From positions 14,472,501 to 14,536,500 of the forward strand of contig NC_044014.1 of NCBI RefSeq assembly GCF_900496995.4: a stretch of 64,000 nt of DNA, given 5' to 3'. This stretch comes from Aquila chrysaetos chrysaetos (Eukaryota; Chordata; Aves; Accipitriformes; Accipitridae). This document shows, in pieces, positions 47,282 through 59,034 of this stretch (position 1 is its first letter; the number at the start of each line of letters is the position of its first letter). Below the pieces are notes generated by a model that was not told the DNA's origin, searched no databases, and was given only the letters and a program-made list of their open reading frames with translations. Both the position numbers and the translations under genes were made by a program.

Positions 47282-49899
47282 GTACTGTATGTAGGGCTGG
47301 ATCAGAAGCCCCCACAGTCAGTTGACTTTGGGTTGGGATGTAGATTGCTGTTGCTGCTTTTCCTCCCTCCATCTTAGACCCACCTTGGAGCAAAGCACAG
47401 ACGTCTGTAAAAAGTCACCCATAACTCTAGTTTGGTGTATCAGTTTTGTGGGGTGTGCATGCATTGCCAAGGGTGGAACGAGGGGATCTTTTTTCTTGGA
47501 TGCCCTCATATCAGGGCTAGGGCTCTGCAGCGATTCCTGGAGCAAAAGCTGTGCCGCACCGCGTGCGGACCTGACTGGTGTAGGCAGAACAAATTAGTTT
47601 CTCCCATTTTATAATATCAGGGCTGGGCTGGTCCCATCAACAATGTTCTTCATTTGTTCTTGCATCAAGGTAGCATTGATTCTAGTTGGAGAGTGCAATT
47701 TTTTTTGTTTTGTGTTTGTTTTTTTTTTTTTAATAAATAAATTTGGTTTAAAGCTTCACACTGGCGTTTTACAGACCTGTTCTTGTCAGCATAAGCCACT
47801 ACTGTCCTGAGTTGAGACTCCTGTTTGTTACTGAATCAAAATAATGGGAATTATGTTGATAATTTGGAAAGAAATGAGAGGCACTATATTGGCAGGGGAG
47901 AGATAGATAAGATATGAGGGAAAAGATGTTTCTAATAAGGCCATAAATTATTGGGTCTGACACTGCAGGTGCTTTCTCTGTATAGATGGTTTTAAGACAT
48001 CACTGCTCTGTGTTAGGTTTTTTTATTATTGACAAAAGTTGAGTTTTTTCACTCTGTGATACACTATGACAATCTGTATCCTGAAGCCAATGATCCACCA
48101 AAGGAAGAAAAACATGGGTTATGTGTTTGTTGTAGTTGAGGCAGTTTGTGTGTCTGGGAGTTTGCATACACCAAGGTTCGGCTGAGGGAGCAGGCAAGAG
48201 TGGCTGTTCCAGGTCTGCCTGTGTCGGCCCTCTGTGAAACAACCCTGTGCTAGTGGCACTTCGGGGAAAGTGTCGGGCTTAGTGATCTTTCCCTGATGCT
48301 CAGGGTTATTTGATTACAATGGTACCTGTCTGTCTTGGTCCCTGCTTGGTGGAGGAGAAAAACAGAGGGGAGGGAGAATCACTTGGCACTGTAGGGAGAA
48401 TTTTTAAAATATAACATTTAGTATTAAAACAAATATTTCAGGCTTCTCCAGATATTCCCCTTCAAAGCTGTGTTAGTGACTGTATCTGATGTCTGAAATT
48501 TAAGCAACATGGCAGCTTTCTCTGTGCAAACAGTTCTTTTATGGCTTGAGAGCTTGTTCTTTAACTGCTTCTGGGTCACCAGGGAAGCAGTAATAAACAA
48601 AATCCCATCATCACCCTTGGGGTTTGGACTGGGGGGGGGGCATCAAATTCTGTTCTGACTCTGGGTCTCCCTGAGCATCCAGATTCAGTTTGTTTCTATC
48701 CCCTAGAAGCAGGACAGAATAGAATAGTGCAGACACTGGAACTTAGCCTGTAACAATTAGTAAACTGGAACAAATAAAAAAGGAATTAAAAATAAACGTT
48801 TTAAAAAAATGAAATATTTCAGTGAATAGCTGACTTAACTATTTCCTGTCTTGGGTTGGAGAGGGGGGAGTTATAATTGTTTCCAGTCTCTAGGAGGAAT
48901 TTTTCTGCAGCATGCTGAATAGGCTTGCTGAAAAGTCTTGCTCATTACTCATGATGAGTTCAAACCTAGAGTATTGCAAAAGCAAAGTGTGTGTAGTGTT
49001 ACAATGACTTTTTTGTACTGGGGGTCCAAACTGAGAATTGTGGGGTCAATAGTGTACAGAGTAGGTGCATTTCTGCTGTCTGGCTAACTTCACATTACAT
49101 CAGTGCTATTCCTTTATTGCAGATTTAATTGCAGACAGCAGCACTTGTTACTCTGCTTGCAATGTTTGGGGAGAAGCAAGCAGATGAGCCTCCTCAGTTA
49201 AGAGTCAATATCAAATTCCATGTCAGGAGAAGTCTTGCCAGCAATTTGATTGATTGCTGCTTAGGCTGAAGTTCAGATGCAGATAACTGAAGGTGGGCGT
49301 TGAAAGCAGCTCAGCTGGATGTGTACATCTGTAGCTGTTTCCAGAGCTGTTAATTAGCCAAAATTGTCTCTGGAAGTGATAGGTAGTCAATTATTGGGAG
49401 CCTAAACCTGTTGTCGAATGAAGGCTGAAATCTGTTTGAGCAGTTGTGCTCCCCTCCAGTAGCAGAGCAACTGCACGTGTCTGGACTGGAAACTCATATG
49501 GGTTTTCCTGTCCTAGATTTGTATTTGGAAAAAAAATAAAATAAAATCAGTCTAGGCCTGGTCTAAGTGAGATTTTGCAGTGGGTTTCCTGGGTGGTTGA
49601 TGTTCTTAATGTGACCTTGAATATTAGATGCAGTTGTCATTTCTGTGTTGGTGTAGCGCTCCGTTTTCTGGTGGTTAGGTGGTGGGAATGTACCTGATGG
49701 GAGCTTGGGAGAGTATGTCGGTGACCAGAGATAGAGAAATGTGTGGCTGGTCTTAGTGTGTGTGGTCAAGTTGGTGACACTTTTTTTGTCTTTTTTTGTT
49801 TGTTTGTTTTCTTTTTAACATGGGAACCATTCTGTCTGTTCTGCTTGGGAAAAGGTCTAGAAGTTGGTGTGGTTTCTGTTGCAGAAGGAATACGAGAGC

Positions 49900-49922
49900 T
49901 TTTTTTTTTTTTTTTTTTTTTT
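49900..49922 (+). repeat. Poly-T tract (23 T)
   Basis: This is a T homopolymer in the intergenic region. On the - strand it is a poly-A tail-like run, but no retrocopy body was recognised beside it. Confidence 0.8.
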
Positions 49923-52900
49923 CCTTTTTAAGAGAGTTTATGGGCAGGAGTCCATTCAGTTTGGTTTGGGTTGCAAGGTAAGCCAAGAGAGGAAGAAAAT
50001 GAGTCTGGGGAAACCCTTTTTCATGGTAACAGCTTTGGACCATATTTTCTTGTGGCCTCTGATACAGCTCCACTGAAGGTAGTGGAGTGAATATTGTTCA
50101 TCGTGCAGATGCTGGAGCTTTTGGCCAAGTATTAATTCTTTCAGAGCTGACAGGTATTTTGATATTCATGGCATCACTCCTTAATGTACCTATAGCAAAT
50201 GTGAGCTAGAGACAGAAATAATAAGTGCAGCTTCGTGCATTGCCCAATTTTTTGTTTAATGAACTTGAGATGATGATCAGTTAGATAAAACTGTTTGTAC
50301 AGTGAACAGCTCCTGCAAGGGTCCAGATGTGCTTGGGTCTCTGAGATGCTTTCCTAGGAAAGGAAATAATGTGCATGAAAGAAAATTTTGCCTTTCTCAG
50401 TCACCCCAGTAAAACTGAAACCCAGAAAAATCGCATTTTTTGCACTTAACAGTATCTTTTGCTATTGATGGCAAGAGTTATCATTAATGAGGGGTCAGAT
50501 GCCTCAATCTGAACTGGCATAAAATAGAAGACCTTTTTGTGAATGGCCCTTGAGTCTGCATGTAAACAAGGTAGATTTGATGCAGTATAGAGTACTAGTT
50601 AACAAAGATGAGTAACTTCTCTTTGGGCCAACACACAAGATGCATTATCAGTGGGGAAAACACAGCTCTCCTTTTTACCAAGTGACCCTGTAGAAATGTC
50701 CCTCAAGTTTTAGCACAGAACAGCTGGGGACCTGTGATGATTTAGCTGATACATACGGTACTGTGGGCCTGGTTCTGTGACTGGGACAATAGAAGTGCGT
50801 CTCTGTCCCAGTGAGAATTAATGAAATTATCATAGCACAATGTTTTCGTTTGCTCTGGATGTGACAGTGGTGGTGGGAAACAGTTGCGCAAAGCATTATC
50901 TTCCCCTAATCCAGACTTGCAGACTTTAGTGCCCAGTCCAGAACTGGTTTCAGAGCTGTCCTCATGGTTATGTCATAGGCCAAGTGCAGTAAATGCGGGG
51001 TTGAATGTCACCAGATCAGCCTGTGTCTGCTCATGCCACAGGTGTGGGTGGCTAGGTCAGGGTTTTGCTGCCCTGGGTGGGACAGGGGCGGCACATGGGG
51101 GGCTGCCCTCTTCTCTGTGACTGCCAAACGGCCATGTGCCGTGCCCAAGCGCTTGCTCGGAGAAGTGCAAAACAGTGTAAAGCAACTGAAGTGTGGGGGT
51201 TTTCCCTAGAGCAGCACATTCTAAAGCAGTGAAGTAAAACCAAACATTTGTTTGGGGGATTTTAATCATGTCTGCACCTGTAAAGGTGAAAATTCTGCAT
51301 AGGTCTCTCAACAGGGAATGAGAAACACAAATGGTCTTGCGCAATTGTGCATGTGAAGATGCAGAGCAAAAACTTCGGATTGCTGTGCCTAAAAGTAGAT
51401 CTCAGCATTTCTCTTTAGGCATTTATTAGAGCTGGTGTTATCTTGGCATTGAACAGCATTTAATAGTGGTTAATTAAGACTGCTCAAAAATTCCTGGAGG
51501 AAAAGACAAGACAAACTGAGTTCTGGACACTTGTAGAGGAGGGAGTTGCAATAAATGTAAAATATTGCCAGATGCTTTATGAACTTAATTTTTCTCCTAG
51601 GATTGTCACAGATCTTTGTGACTGTATCCTGGCCCACACTAGTGCTATGGCACAGCAACTGGGTGGTGACACTTCTCTGCAAAACTTCACAGCCATGCAT
51701 CTGTGATGGGCACGTGTATATTGGAAAAGATGAGCCTAAAAAGGGCCTGGAGTAAGATCCACTTGATAAAAGAGCTCCTGTTTTGCGTGTTCCAGATATG
51801 CTGAAAGAACTTTCATTTAGGCAACTTCAGGTCCTTCCAGGCATCTCCCATCACACACCCTGACAGCATGCAGGCGCTGCAGTCTGCCAGGTTTTGGAGG
51901 GTGGCAAATGATAGTGGAAAGGGAAATTCAGGAAGCACACTGTCACTGCCCTTCCTGTTCTTCAGTCCTGCCCGAAGGCAGAGCTCTGCCTGGCCAAAGC
52001 TGGATCAGACCCTTGGCACGGTGTTTGCTGTGTCCCACAGGGCTGAGCTCAGCTCTGCCAAGTGCTTTGAGTGATGTTCTCTGGCACTGTGCACTGCTGC
52101 ACAGCGATGATGCTCTGCTCTCCATGTGCGCAAGACCTGGGGAGGTTGTGAGGGACTGCCAGAGTTTGAGGGCTGTTTTCTCAGAGTTATTACAAATTCT
52201 TGCGATGTGAACCTCTAATGTTTTCAAAGACTCAGGCAGAAAGGACTTGCTAAAGAGACTGTACCTGTCATCTCCCAGTTCATTGATTGCTTGGACCAAA
52301 GGTGGTGCTAAATCTGATCTTTGTAATATTTATATTTTGTTGGACTTTTTTTTTTTTAAGTGTTTGATAAAACAGATGCAGTGTCCTTCTTATATGAGAA
52401 ATTTAGTCCCGGCTTGGGACATAGCAAAACTCACTGGACCTTCAAGGTCCAGAATTGTTGCTTGTTAACATTTGAGCAGGCTTGCAGTGTTCTGGGGGGA
52501 GGTGGGAAAAGGGTACTCTATCTTCAAATGCTTGCAGACTGTAAGAATTGACTTGTGATTTTTTTTGTTTGTTTGTTTGTTGGTATTTTGTTTACATTGC
52601 CTCTTATGCCCTAATGAAAAAATAAATTTTTGACCTTTTTAATTGTGATCCAGTTGGTTATTTTGGATTTTTTTTCAATTTTTCAGTACTGTTTTAATTC
52701 CACTTGTGTTTGTAAACCACTGAATTTAGCCTTCCCAGAAAAACTTACAACTTATTTGTACATGCAATTGCAAATTTCAGCTTAGGCTTAAATGGATAAA
52801 GGAGCTTCTCTTGTCCCCTAGCCCTGAGTTGTTATTGTATGCTGTATTTTTGTCTCTTTACTAATCAACAAAGTTTTATGGACTGCTCACCTCTGCCCTC

Positions 52901-54114
52901 AAATGTGAAGTCTGTGCTGAGCAAGGTTTTAAGGTTTAAAATACTCTGTCAGGATGTTTTTTGGAGAGGGATGTGGCATCGGATTCAAAATAAGAAGAAA
53001 AGCATCCTTTTACATGAGTGGCCCTTTGGTTCTGTGATAAAAGGATTGTTCTGCAAGTTGGGATGAGCCCTTAACACCCCTGCCTGCAGGCTGCAGAGCA
53101 GGCAGTGCTTGAACACGGGATATTATGATCTGATCCTGTAAGGTTGCTAGGCCCTGCTGACTTCTCTTACCCGGCTTTGAAGGTTGGAGGCCCCAGATAG
53201 CTCAACAAGTAGAAGTTGCTGTGTGAAGCAGCAGACAGATAAAACTGAAGAGTTTCTCCTAATGTATCCCCCCCCTCCTTATTCAGGACATCTCTTGGGG
53301 ATGCAGAAGGGAGTACATTAGGGGATATAATGGGGGAGTGGGTTGTAATAGAGGATGCAATGGCAAACAAGTTGTTTTCTAGCACTTCAGTTCCCAACTT
53401 GGCTATAGGAGCCCTCTACAAAGTGTTGTCCACTTCCTCATTGTCTGTTAGCAGTTTGCAAATCTGTAGGTAAAAGGGGTCATGCCTACTGCCTGGCTGC
53501 CACCTTGGAAAGCAGGACTGCAGAGTGGTGTTGGCCCTCCCCAACTTTTTGTTCCTGCAGCAGAGAATGACCTTGCATGAATGCATCCCGCATTTTAGCA
53601 TGGGGCTATGCCTTCACCATGTGCTGTAGCACTTCGCAAACATCCTGTGGAGAAATGAGTCTCACCCAGGCCCTGAGGTGAGCCAGCTGTCATCGGAGGT
53701 ACAGCGTCGGCTAGCAGCGCCCATGAGATGTTCCGCCATGCTGGCACGTAGGTAGACGGTGCACGAGGAGTCATGTTTGGGCACCCCAGCTGCCTGAAGG
53801 ATGCCAGGAATTAGATCTGAGACAGCACACAGTCCTGGGCATTTTAAGACACAAACTTAGTGACAAGTGTGCCTGGGAACTGTGCCTCCTCTACACACAG
53901 AGTAAGAGTGAGCCAGCCAGCCTAAGGCTGAAAGGGTTTTTCTGGACTGGTGCAATCACTATATAATGTATCCCCTTGTATATTGTAACCCACTGTTAAT
54001 TGCTCCCTTCATTCCCCATTTTTCTCAGAGAGCTGCGCTGCACTCGGACTAAATATTTCTGGTCCTCCTGATGGGTATTTGCAGCGTTTGTAAAGGAGTA
54101 AAATCAACCTTAGG

Positions 54115-54370
54115 AGAAGCGGGGCGGGGGGAAGAGGCTGTGTGCCGTGCCGGGTGTAGAGCACCAGGTGGCGATGCTGGACCAGCTCTGCCGCTCCTGG
54201 ACCACTTTCGGAGCATCCTCCTTCCTCCAGCTCCTCCTCGCCCCCGGCCCGGCGCGGTCCGTGGGCTCGGGCCCCGCGGGCTGTGCCGCAGCCGGCCGCC
54301 GGCCGGGGAAACTCGGGGGATGGTCCTGCCTGAAGCAGCCGGAGGGCTGCGGCGGTGGGATGCCTTATCG
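54115..54370. promoter_or_regulatory. Small CpG island between the two gene tails
   Basis: About 250 bases are very rich in G, C and CpG, unlike the surrounding sequence. They include an Sp1-type GGGGCGGGG at 54121 and dense CGG/CCGG/GCGCGG clusters at 54240-54320. Such islands normally mark promoters, but neither neighbouring gene starts here. It could drive a non-coding transcript, act as an enhancer-type orphan CpG island, or be a leftover of an old exon. The open frames across it on both strands are explained by low stop-codon frequency in GC-rich DNA. Confidence 0.5.
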
Positions 54371-56043
54371 CTGGGGAAGGTCTGTGCTGAGCCATGGTTG
54401 GTCTTGGTGGAGAATAGCTTGGGAGCGATGCTGAGATCTGGTTTGGATTTGGTGACCTGATGATGGTGATGGCCTGGGGAGGCAGCTCAGAGCAGGGTGA
54501 CTCCAGCAATGCTTAGCAGATGAGGATGCAGAGCTCACTGGGGCTATTGCACATGGCAGCTGCAGGAGGGAATGAACAGGCTGGGGCTGTCAGAGGGGAC
54601 ACACAGGGGTACCTGCCCTGGTCCCTCTTGCTGATGCCAGGGGAGGGGATAATCTGAGTTTGGCCCAGAGCATTAGCACTTCACTTGTCCTAATATGTGG
54701 CAGTGCTTGGGCTTAGCACGTTTGGAAGCAGCTGTCTGGCAGGTCAGTGTCCCCAGTTTTAGGAGCAGTCTATGTTGAGCAGCTCTGTCCCTTGCTCCTG
54801 AGGGGACAGGGAGGCTTCCCATGGCTGGCCTGTGGCCACAGAGGGCTTTCAGGCCTGCTAAAGGTTCTCCTGTCCCTGGGAAAGCAGGAGTTGGGCACAG
54901 CTCTTGGAGTGCTGCACAGGCGTGTGCAGACTTGCCTTGTCCCAACAGCTAAGAGCTCCTCAGGGTTGTGTTGGAGAAAGCTGGGTTGTAGAAGTGGTTT
55001 CGCTTTACCCAGCCTGGAAAGTGTTAAGCCACTGGGGAGCTGTTAGAGTGGAATAGCTTCAGCTGGAGAGGCTGAGGACACCTCTTCTGGGATGTCCCTG
55101 TCCCTTGGCAGATGGAGCACCCACACTGAGGGAGAAGATGCCAATTCAAGTATGTCCTGTGATAAGAGACAGTGATCCACCCGGTCTCTCATTTGCTGAA
55201 TAGCTAAACAAAAGGATGAGGAGGAAATCTCACACAGCTGTGTTGTAGGTGTGCTCCTGAACAGATCGCTGCAGCAGAAGAGCTATTGGGTTTTGGGGGA
55301 ATTGGCATCACTCTAGAGAATCCAAAGCCCCGTTGGGTCCCTGTGTCCCTTGCTACATGCTGAGGAAGCATCTGCATCTTGCCTCAGCATCTCCCTTGGC
55401 CAGACCACGGCTTGTCAGTGAGCCTTGTCAACATGTTGCTCAGTTCAGGGCTGGGATACTCCTGTCAGGTGTTGGACTGTCATATCTCTGCAGAGCTTGG
55501 GTGGGGATAGAAGGCTATTTTGTTACTGCTCTGCCTCCTCTGCAGCCACCTTACCTGGCCCCTACCAGGATGAGCAGCATGGTCCTGGGTTTCCTCACAG
55601 CACGTTTTCTCTTTCTTGTGCTGGCGGATGGCTTTTTTTGCTGTTACAGGCACTCAGGAGAGTCGGTGCAAACAAGGCAATGAGAGTAAAGAAGCTGTGG
55701 CTTCTCTCTTGGGAGGGTGTAAAGAGGCTCAGGAGCATGGGGCTTAAGTTTGCAGGAATGTGGTTAGCCCTTTCTTTTACTTTTGTGGCTTCCTTTATTC
55801 CTTACGTGTGTATGGGGTCCATCAGGGGGCTATTCGTTATCCAGCTCTCAACACCCCCCCATCCTCAAGCACTGAAGGAAAGCCTGAGCTCTCTCCACCC
55901 AGCTCCCCCCAGGGAAGAGGCTCTCATGCCACTGTTGCTCTTACCTCAGCCTCATGCCACTGCAACGCCCATCATGTTTTGCCATGCTTGTGGAAGTGGT
56001 AAATACTCAGTTGCCCATGCTGCTGCAGGATAGCTAAATTAAC

Positions 56044-56049
56044 TTTATT
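56044..56049 (-). terminator. NEURL1: Candidate main poly(A) signal of NEURL1
   Basis: Read on the - strand, this is AATAAA in the context GTGAATAAAGTTAATTT. It follows about 170 bases of A/T-rich, UTR-like sequence and is the last good signal before the intergenic region. Confidence 0.6.
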
Positions 56050-57399
56050 CACAATCACAGTTATCCAATTTTTCACAATGAGTTATTCTTCTCTTTAAAC
56101 AGAACACAAAACATCTTAAAGTAAAGCAATGAAATGCAAATGACACAAGAACACAGAGGTACGTGGGAACCTACACCAAACAAAACAAAAGGTTAGGATT
56201 GTTGTTACTGTTACTGCTTTTGCTGTTTTGTTTTTTTTTTTTTTTTCTCCCTGAAGAGACCCTTGTTCTCCTCCTCCCTGTTCACAGCTGGAGGCCAGCT
56301 GATGCCAGGAGCAGGACTTAACCCCAATTTTTGAGCTCGGATGCTGGGGGAGCTTTCAGCTTCTGCTAACTCTTAGAGTTTGGTCCACAGTAAAACAAAC
56401 ACAGTTATATATTAAAACACTCTGAATTTAAAAGGTGAAGAGGGAATTCACACCACTGCACTGGTACCCATGGATGGAATTTCTTGAAAAATAAAATGTA
56501 CCCCTTGGCTTGCCCTGCATGGAGGGGAACCGGTCCCACTGGTGTGGTGAAGGCTCGGGAGGCTGCTTATTGCACGTTTCCCCACATCCACTATTTTATT
56601 GACACCTTCCTACCCCTTGGAGTTCTTTGCACTGGAGTTTGTCTAACTACTGAAACAGGCTCCCCGCGTCTGCCGGTCCCGGCTCTGTCCTCAGGCAAGC
56701 TGGAGGCTGGCTGCATGCCCGCGGACCGGCCATGCTTCTGGCATGGCTGCTGTGACCTCCCCCAGACTCGTGCCAACCCGGCCTCCTCCCACTCCGCGGT
56801 GAGGACGTCTGGGCACGGGAGCCATGATGCTCCGGGGCTTTCAACAGCCAGCCTGGAGTGCGGGGCAGGGCAGGGCTGGGTTAGGGGTATACACGAGAGG
56901 TATGCAAAGAAACAACGTAAATCCCTGTAACCAGAATATCAGCGTTCAAGTTAGTACTGCCCAGCGGGGCGGGCCGGGGGTAGCCGCAGACCCCCGTGGT
57001 AGGCTGCAGTGATGGTGGTGCCTTTAGAGAAAGGCTCTACAATGCGGTCTCCAACTAGCAGCCTCTTTTTTCATTTCCTCGAGAGGACAGGGCGAGGACA
57101 TGTTTTCCAGGTGCTCTTGGGAGCAGCCTCTGCAAGTGCTTCTTCACCCACCTGCTGCCTGGGGGGGTACGGTAACCCCTGCAGCGAGCGGCTGTGTATA
57201 TTAAATGCCTTTATCCCTACGCCATGCTGTTCCCCTGCGTCCTATCAGCGGCCATATGCTGGGGTGCAGGAAAAGGCTCGGCAGGAGGGGTGCGACTTCA
57301 TGGCCTTCCCGGGCCTGGCCTGGTGGGCAGCATGGCAGGGTGAATGCCACTGCTGCTGCACTGCAGCCCTGATCACCCCTCGGGGCCCAGGCACCATCT

Positions 57400-57620
57400 C
57401 TACCTCCCGCACAGCCCTGAAAGGCAGCAGGCTGCGGGGCAGACCGACAGCTCCTGCTGCTGCGGAGCCACCGTGCCGGGGCCCAGGGGCCGGCAGCCCT
57501 GGACAGGCCAGGGGCCATGGCGAGTGGCGGCTGTCACGGCAACCGCAGGGGCGGCCATTGCAGGCACCCACCATGGGGGCGGCAGGGTTCCCAACTGGGG
57601 CTGGAGGGAAGGGGATTTAT
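57400..57620. promoter_or_regulatory. CpG-dense block within NEURL1 3' UTR
   Basis: A GC-rich stretch has repeated CGG/CCG, a CACGGCAACC (RFX/X-box-like half) and GGGCGGCCATTG (partly YY1-like) at about 57530-57565. These resemble promoter elements rather than a 3' UTR. The evidence is motif and composition only. Confidence 0.3.
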
Positions 57621-58670
57621 TTAAATAAACCAAAGCAAACTAAACGCCTCAAGCTAATTTTTTTTTCTTTCCTTTCTTCCTAACATGTAAGGACAGCCAC
57701 GTCCTGCCGGCGGGCTGGCTGTGAAGGGCTCAGTACCACCTGGCTGGTCTTGTCTTAAAGCACAGTGATAAAGTTACCAGTAAATGAAACCCGCAGACAT
57801 GTGGGTTTATACATTCTTCCCCACTGGGGTTGGGGGTTTTGTTTCTTTTTTTTCTTTTATTTTTTTCCTCACAAGTGCTGTCAGGATGGTAGGGGGAGGA
57901 AAGGTGAGGGAGACACATCTCCCTCTCCCACAGGCCCGTGGGGGCAGACATGCTGCTGAATCCCTTGTGCTGCGCGGAGACCACACGCAAGTCGGTAGTG
58001 GTGGGGTTTGAGAGCCGCCCGTCATGCAACGGGATGGCAACAGGAGACGGCTGGATGCCACTGCGAGGGGGCAAGGCCCGTGCCACTGTTGGCTGCCAAA
58101 CTCGCCATGAATGCCTCTGCCAGGGAACAGCGAGGGAGGAGCGGAGGACAGCCCTCAGGGGGCTGCCACGGGGCCGCTCTTCTGCCTGCGGACATGGGGC
58201 AGGTGTTGCTTTGCAAATCCTGGGTCCTTTTCTGCACTGGCCCCAGCCTTTCTGCTGTGAATGTGCTCACTGCACCTCCCTCGCTGGGTCAAAGCTTGCC
58301 TCGCTCTGTCCTTTCTAAGGGGCTTCCCACAGTCAGGCTGGCTGTACATGGAAACATGTCGCTTGTTTCTCCTCTTCTGCTAAGCTGTCCTCTGCACATG
58401 GGGTGTCTCTGGAAGGAGATGTGTAGCACTGAACCTTTTACCACTTGCTGCCCCTGCTAAATGTTGGAGACTCCCCTCTGCTGTGCATGGTGTAGAAAAG
58501 GGATGATCGCACCAGCTGGGGGTTTTTTGAGATAAAGTTTAAAATCCACAAGGGAGATTAGTCCATCGCAACTTCCCTGACACACTGGAGTTCAGCCCCA
58601 GGGCTTGCTTGGAGGGTAGAAGAGCAGCATCTAAGCTTATCTCATCTGTTGTCCATGGAAGAGGGGATCA

Positions 58671-58698
58671 GGGTGGTGGGTGGTGGGTGGTGATGGTT
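58671..58698 (+). repeat. GGTGGGT short tandem repeat
   Basis: Repeated GGTGGGTGGTGGGTGGTG units lie 95 bases below the NEURL1 stop, in its 3' UTR on the opposite strand, where they read as CACC repeats in the mRNA. Confidence 0.8.
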
Positions 58699-58792
58699 TC
58701 TGAATCTCCTGAATAATGAATAGAGGCCAAGACCTATGTGGTTTCACAGCCTTCTCCCCACCTGCCCAGTCCCCACCACAGCATCTGCTGCT

Positions 58793-59034
58793 CTAAGTGC
58801 TGCGGTATGTTTTGATGATATCTTTGATGGCCCGTCTGCAAATGGGGCAGCAAGCGTTGGCCATCTTCTTGAGCTTCAGCCCACACGAATAGCAGAGACA
58901 CATGTGTCCACAGGAGTAAATGACCGTGTCTACCATGTTCTCGTAGCAGATGGTGCATTCATCTCCCCAGGGCCCTGAGACAGACGGGGAGATGGGTGAC
59001 TCAGGCAAGCTGATTGGAGAGTTGGGAGCTGTCC
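58793..59034 (-). CDS. NEURL1: NEURL1 last coding exon: C3HC4 RING finger
   Basis: This is the final exon of neuralized E3 ubiquitin ligase 1, 80 codons plus 2 bases including the stop. On the - strand it follows a GTGTTTCAG acceptor and reads (G)[16 protein letters not shown], then [20 protein letters not shown]. The RING is CTIC...[10 protein letters not shown]...CCPIC, with all eight zinc ligands of the C3HC4 type present. The protein ends [11 protein letters not shown]; human NEURL1 ends [11 protein letters not shown], whereas NEURL1B differs. GTAPNSPxSLPESP is also diagnostic of NEURL1. The RING recruits E2 enzymes; known substrates include Notch ligands (Jagged1) and CPEB3. The human PICRRP is PICRRA here. 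The residue track begins at a non-ATG codon, so this is an exon and not a separate small gene. Confidence 0.96.

Larger units (their letters stand above)
40712..47300 (+). other. SH3PXD2A: SH3PXD2A 3' UTR (probable extent)
   Basis: This is non-coding sequence after the stop. The human 3' UTR is also several kilobases long. Candidate poly(A) signals AATAAA occur at 43162-43167 and 47276-47281. The second has a GT-rich stretch upstream and gives a UTR of about 6.6 kb, so I take it as the main end. A later signal at 52621-52626 cannot be excluded. Poly-T tracts lie at 42222-42242 and 42541-42562. The A/T-rich stretches at 42940-43290 and 44810-45520 look slowly evolving by composition. A perfect 8-mer for the miR-200b/c/429 seed (CAGTATTA) is at 43014-43021. 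The open frames here are not supported as genes. Confidence 0.65.
47301..56025. other. Intergenic region between convergent gene ends
   Basis: No exon of either gene was recognised here. The region contains poly-T runs (47716-47730, 49900-49922), another AATAAA at 52621-52626 on the + strand, a TATATAAT-type sequence near 53960, and a small CpG island at about 54115-54370. The open frames between 54.0 and 56.0 kb of up to 202 codons owe their length to GC-rich sequence and do not resemble known proteins. If SH3PXD2A uses the 52.6 kb signal, part of this region belongs to its 3' UTR. Confidence 0.6.
56026..58792 (-). other. NEURL1: NEURL1 3' UTR (probable extent)
   Basis: This is the sequence downstream of the NEURL1 stop on the - strand. 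It ends with a convincing terminal context: an A/T-rich stretch (56040-56215) and a - strand AATAAA at 56044-56049, followed by GTTAATTTAGC. This gives a UTR of about 2.75 kb. Alternative - strand AATAAA copies lie at 56594-56599 and 57615-57620. The block 57140-58180 is GC- and CpG-rich, which is unusual for a 3' UTR. The 224-codon open frame on the + strand through it is not supported. Confidence 0.65.

Noticed and set aside
53955..53970. TATA-box-like sequence CTATATAATG upstream of the CpG island
   Set aside because: The spacing to the island is over 150 bases and no initiator or transcript evidence exists. A/T words like this are frequent here.
54009..54509. 166-codon open frame on the - strand over the CpG island, with a 129-codon frame opposite
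   Set aside because: Long frames on both strands of a GC-rich island are expected by chance. The composition is Pro/Ala/Arg/Gly-rich without a domain.
55425..56033. 202-codon open frame on the + strand
   Set aside because: It is intergenic and GC-rich with no recognisable protein features. It ends beside the NEURL1 poly(A) region.
57009..57683. 224-codon open frame on the + strand
   Set aside because: It runs antisense through the CpG-rich NEURL1 3' UTR, where stop codons are rare. Composition is Ala/Gly/Pro-rich with no recognisable domain, and the overlapping - strand frames are equally long.
58793..59034. Assignment of the - strand gene to NEURL1B
   Set aside because: GTAPNSP, SLPESP and the [10 protein letters not shown] ending are NEURL1-type, and the neighbour is SH3PXD2A, as in the human NEURL1 locus.
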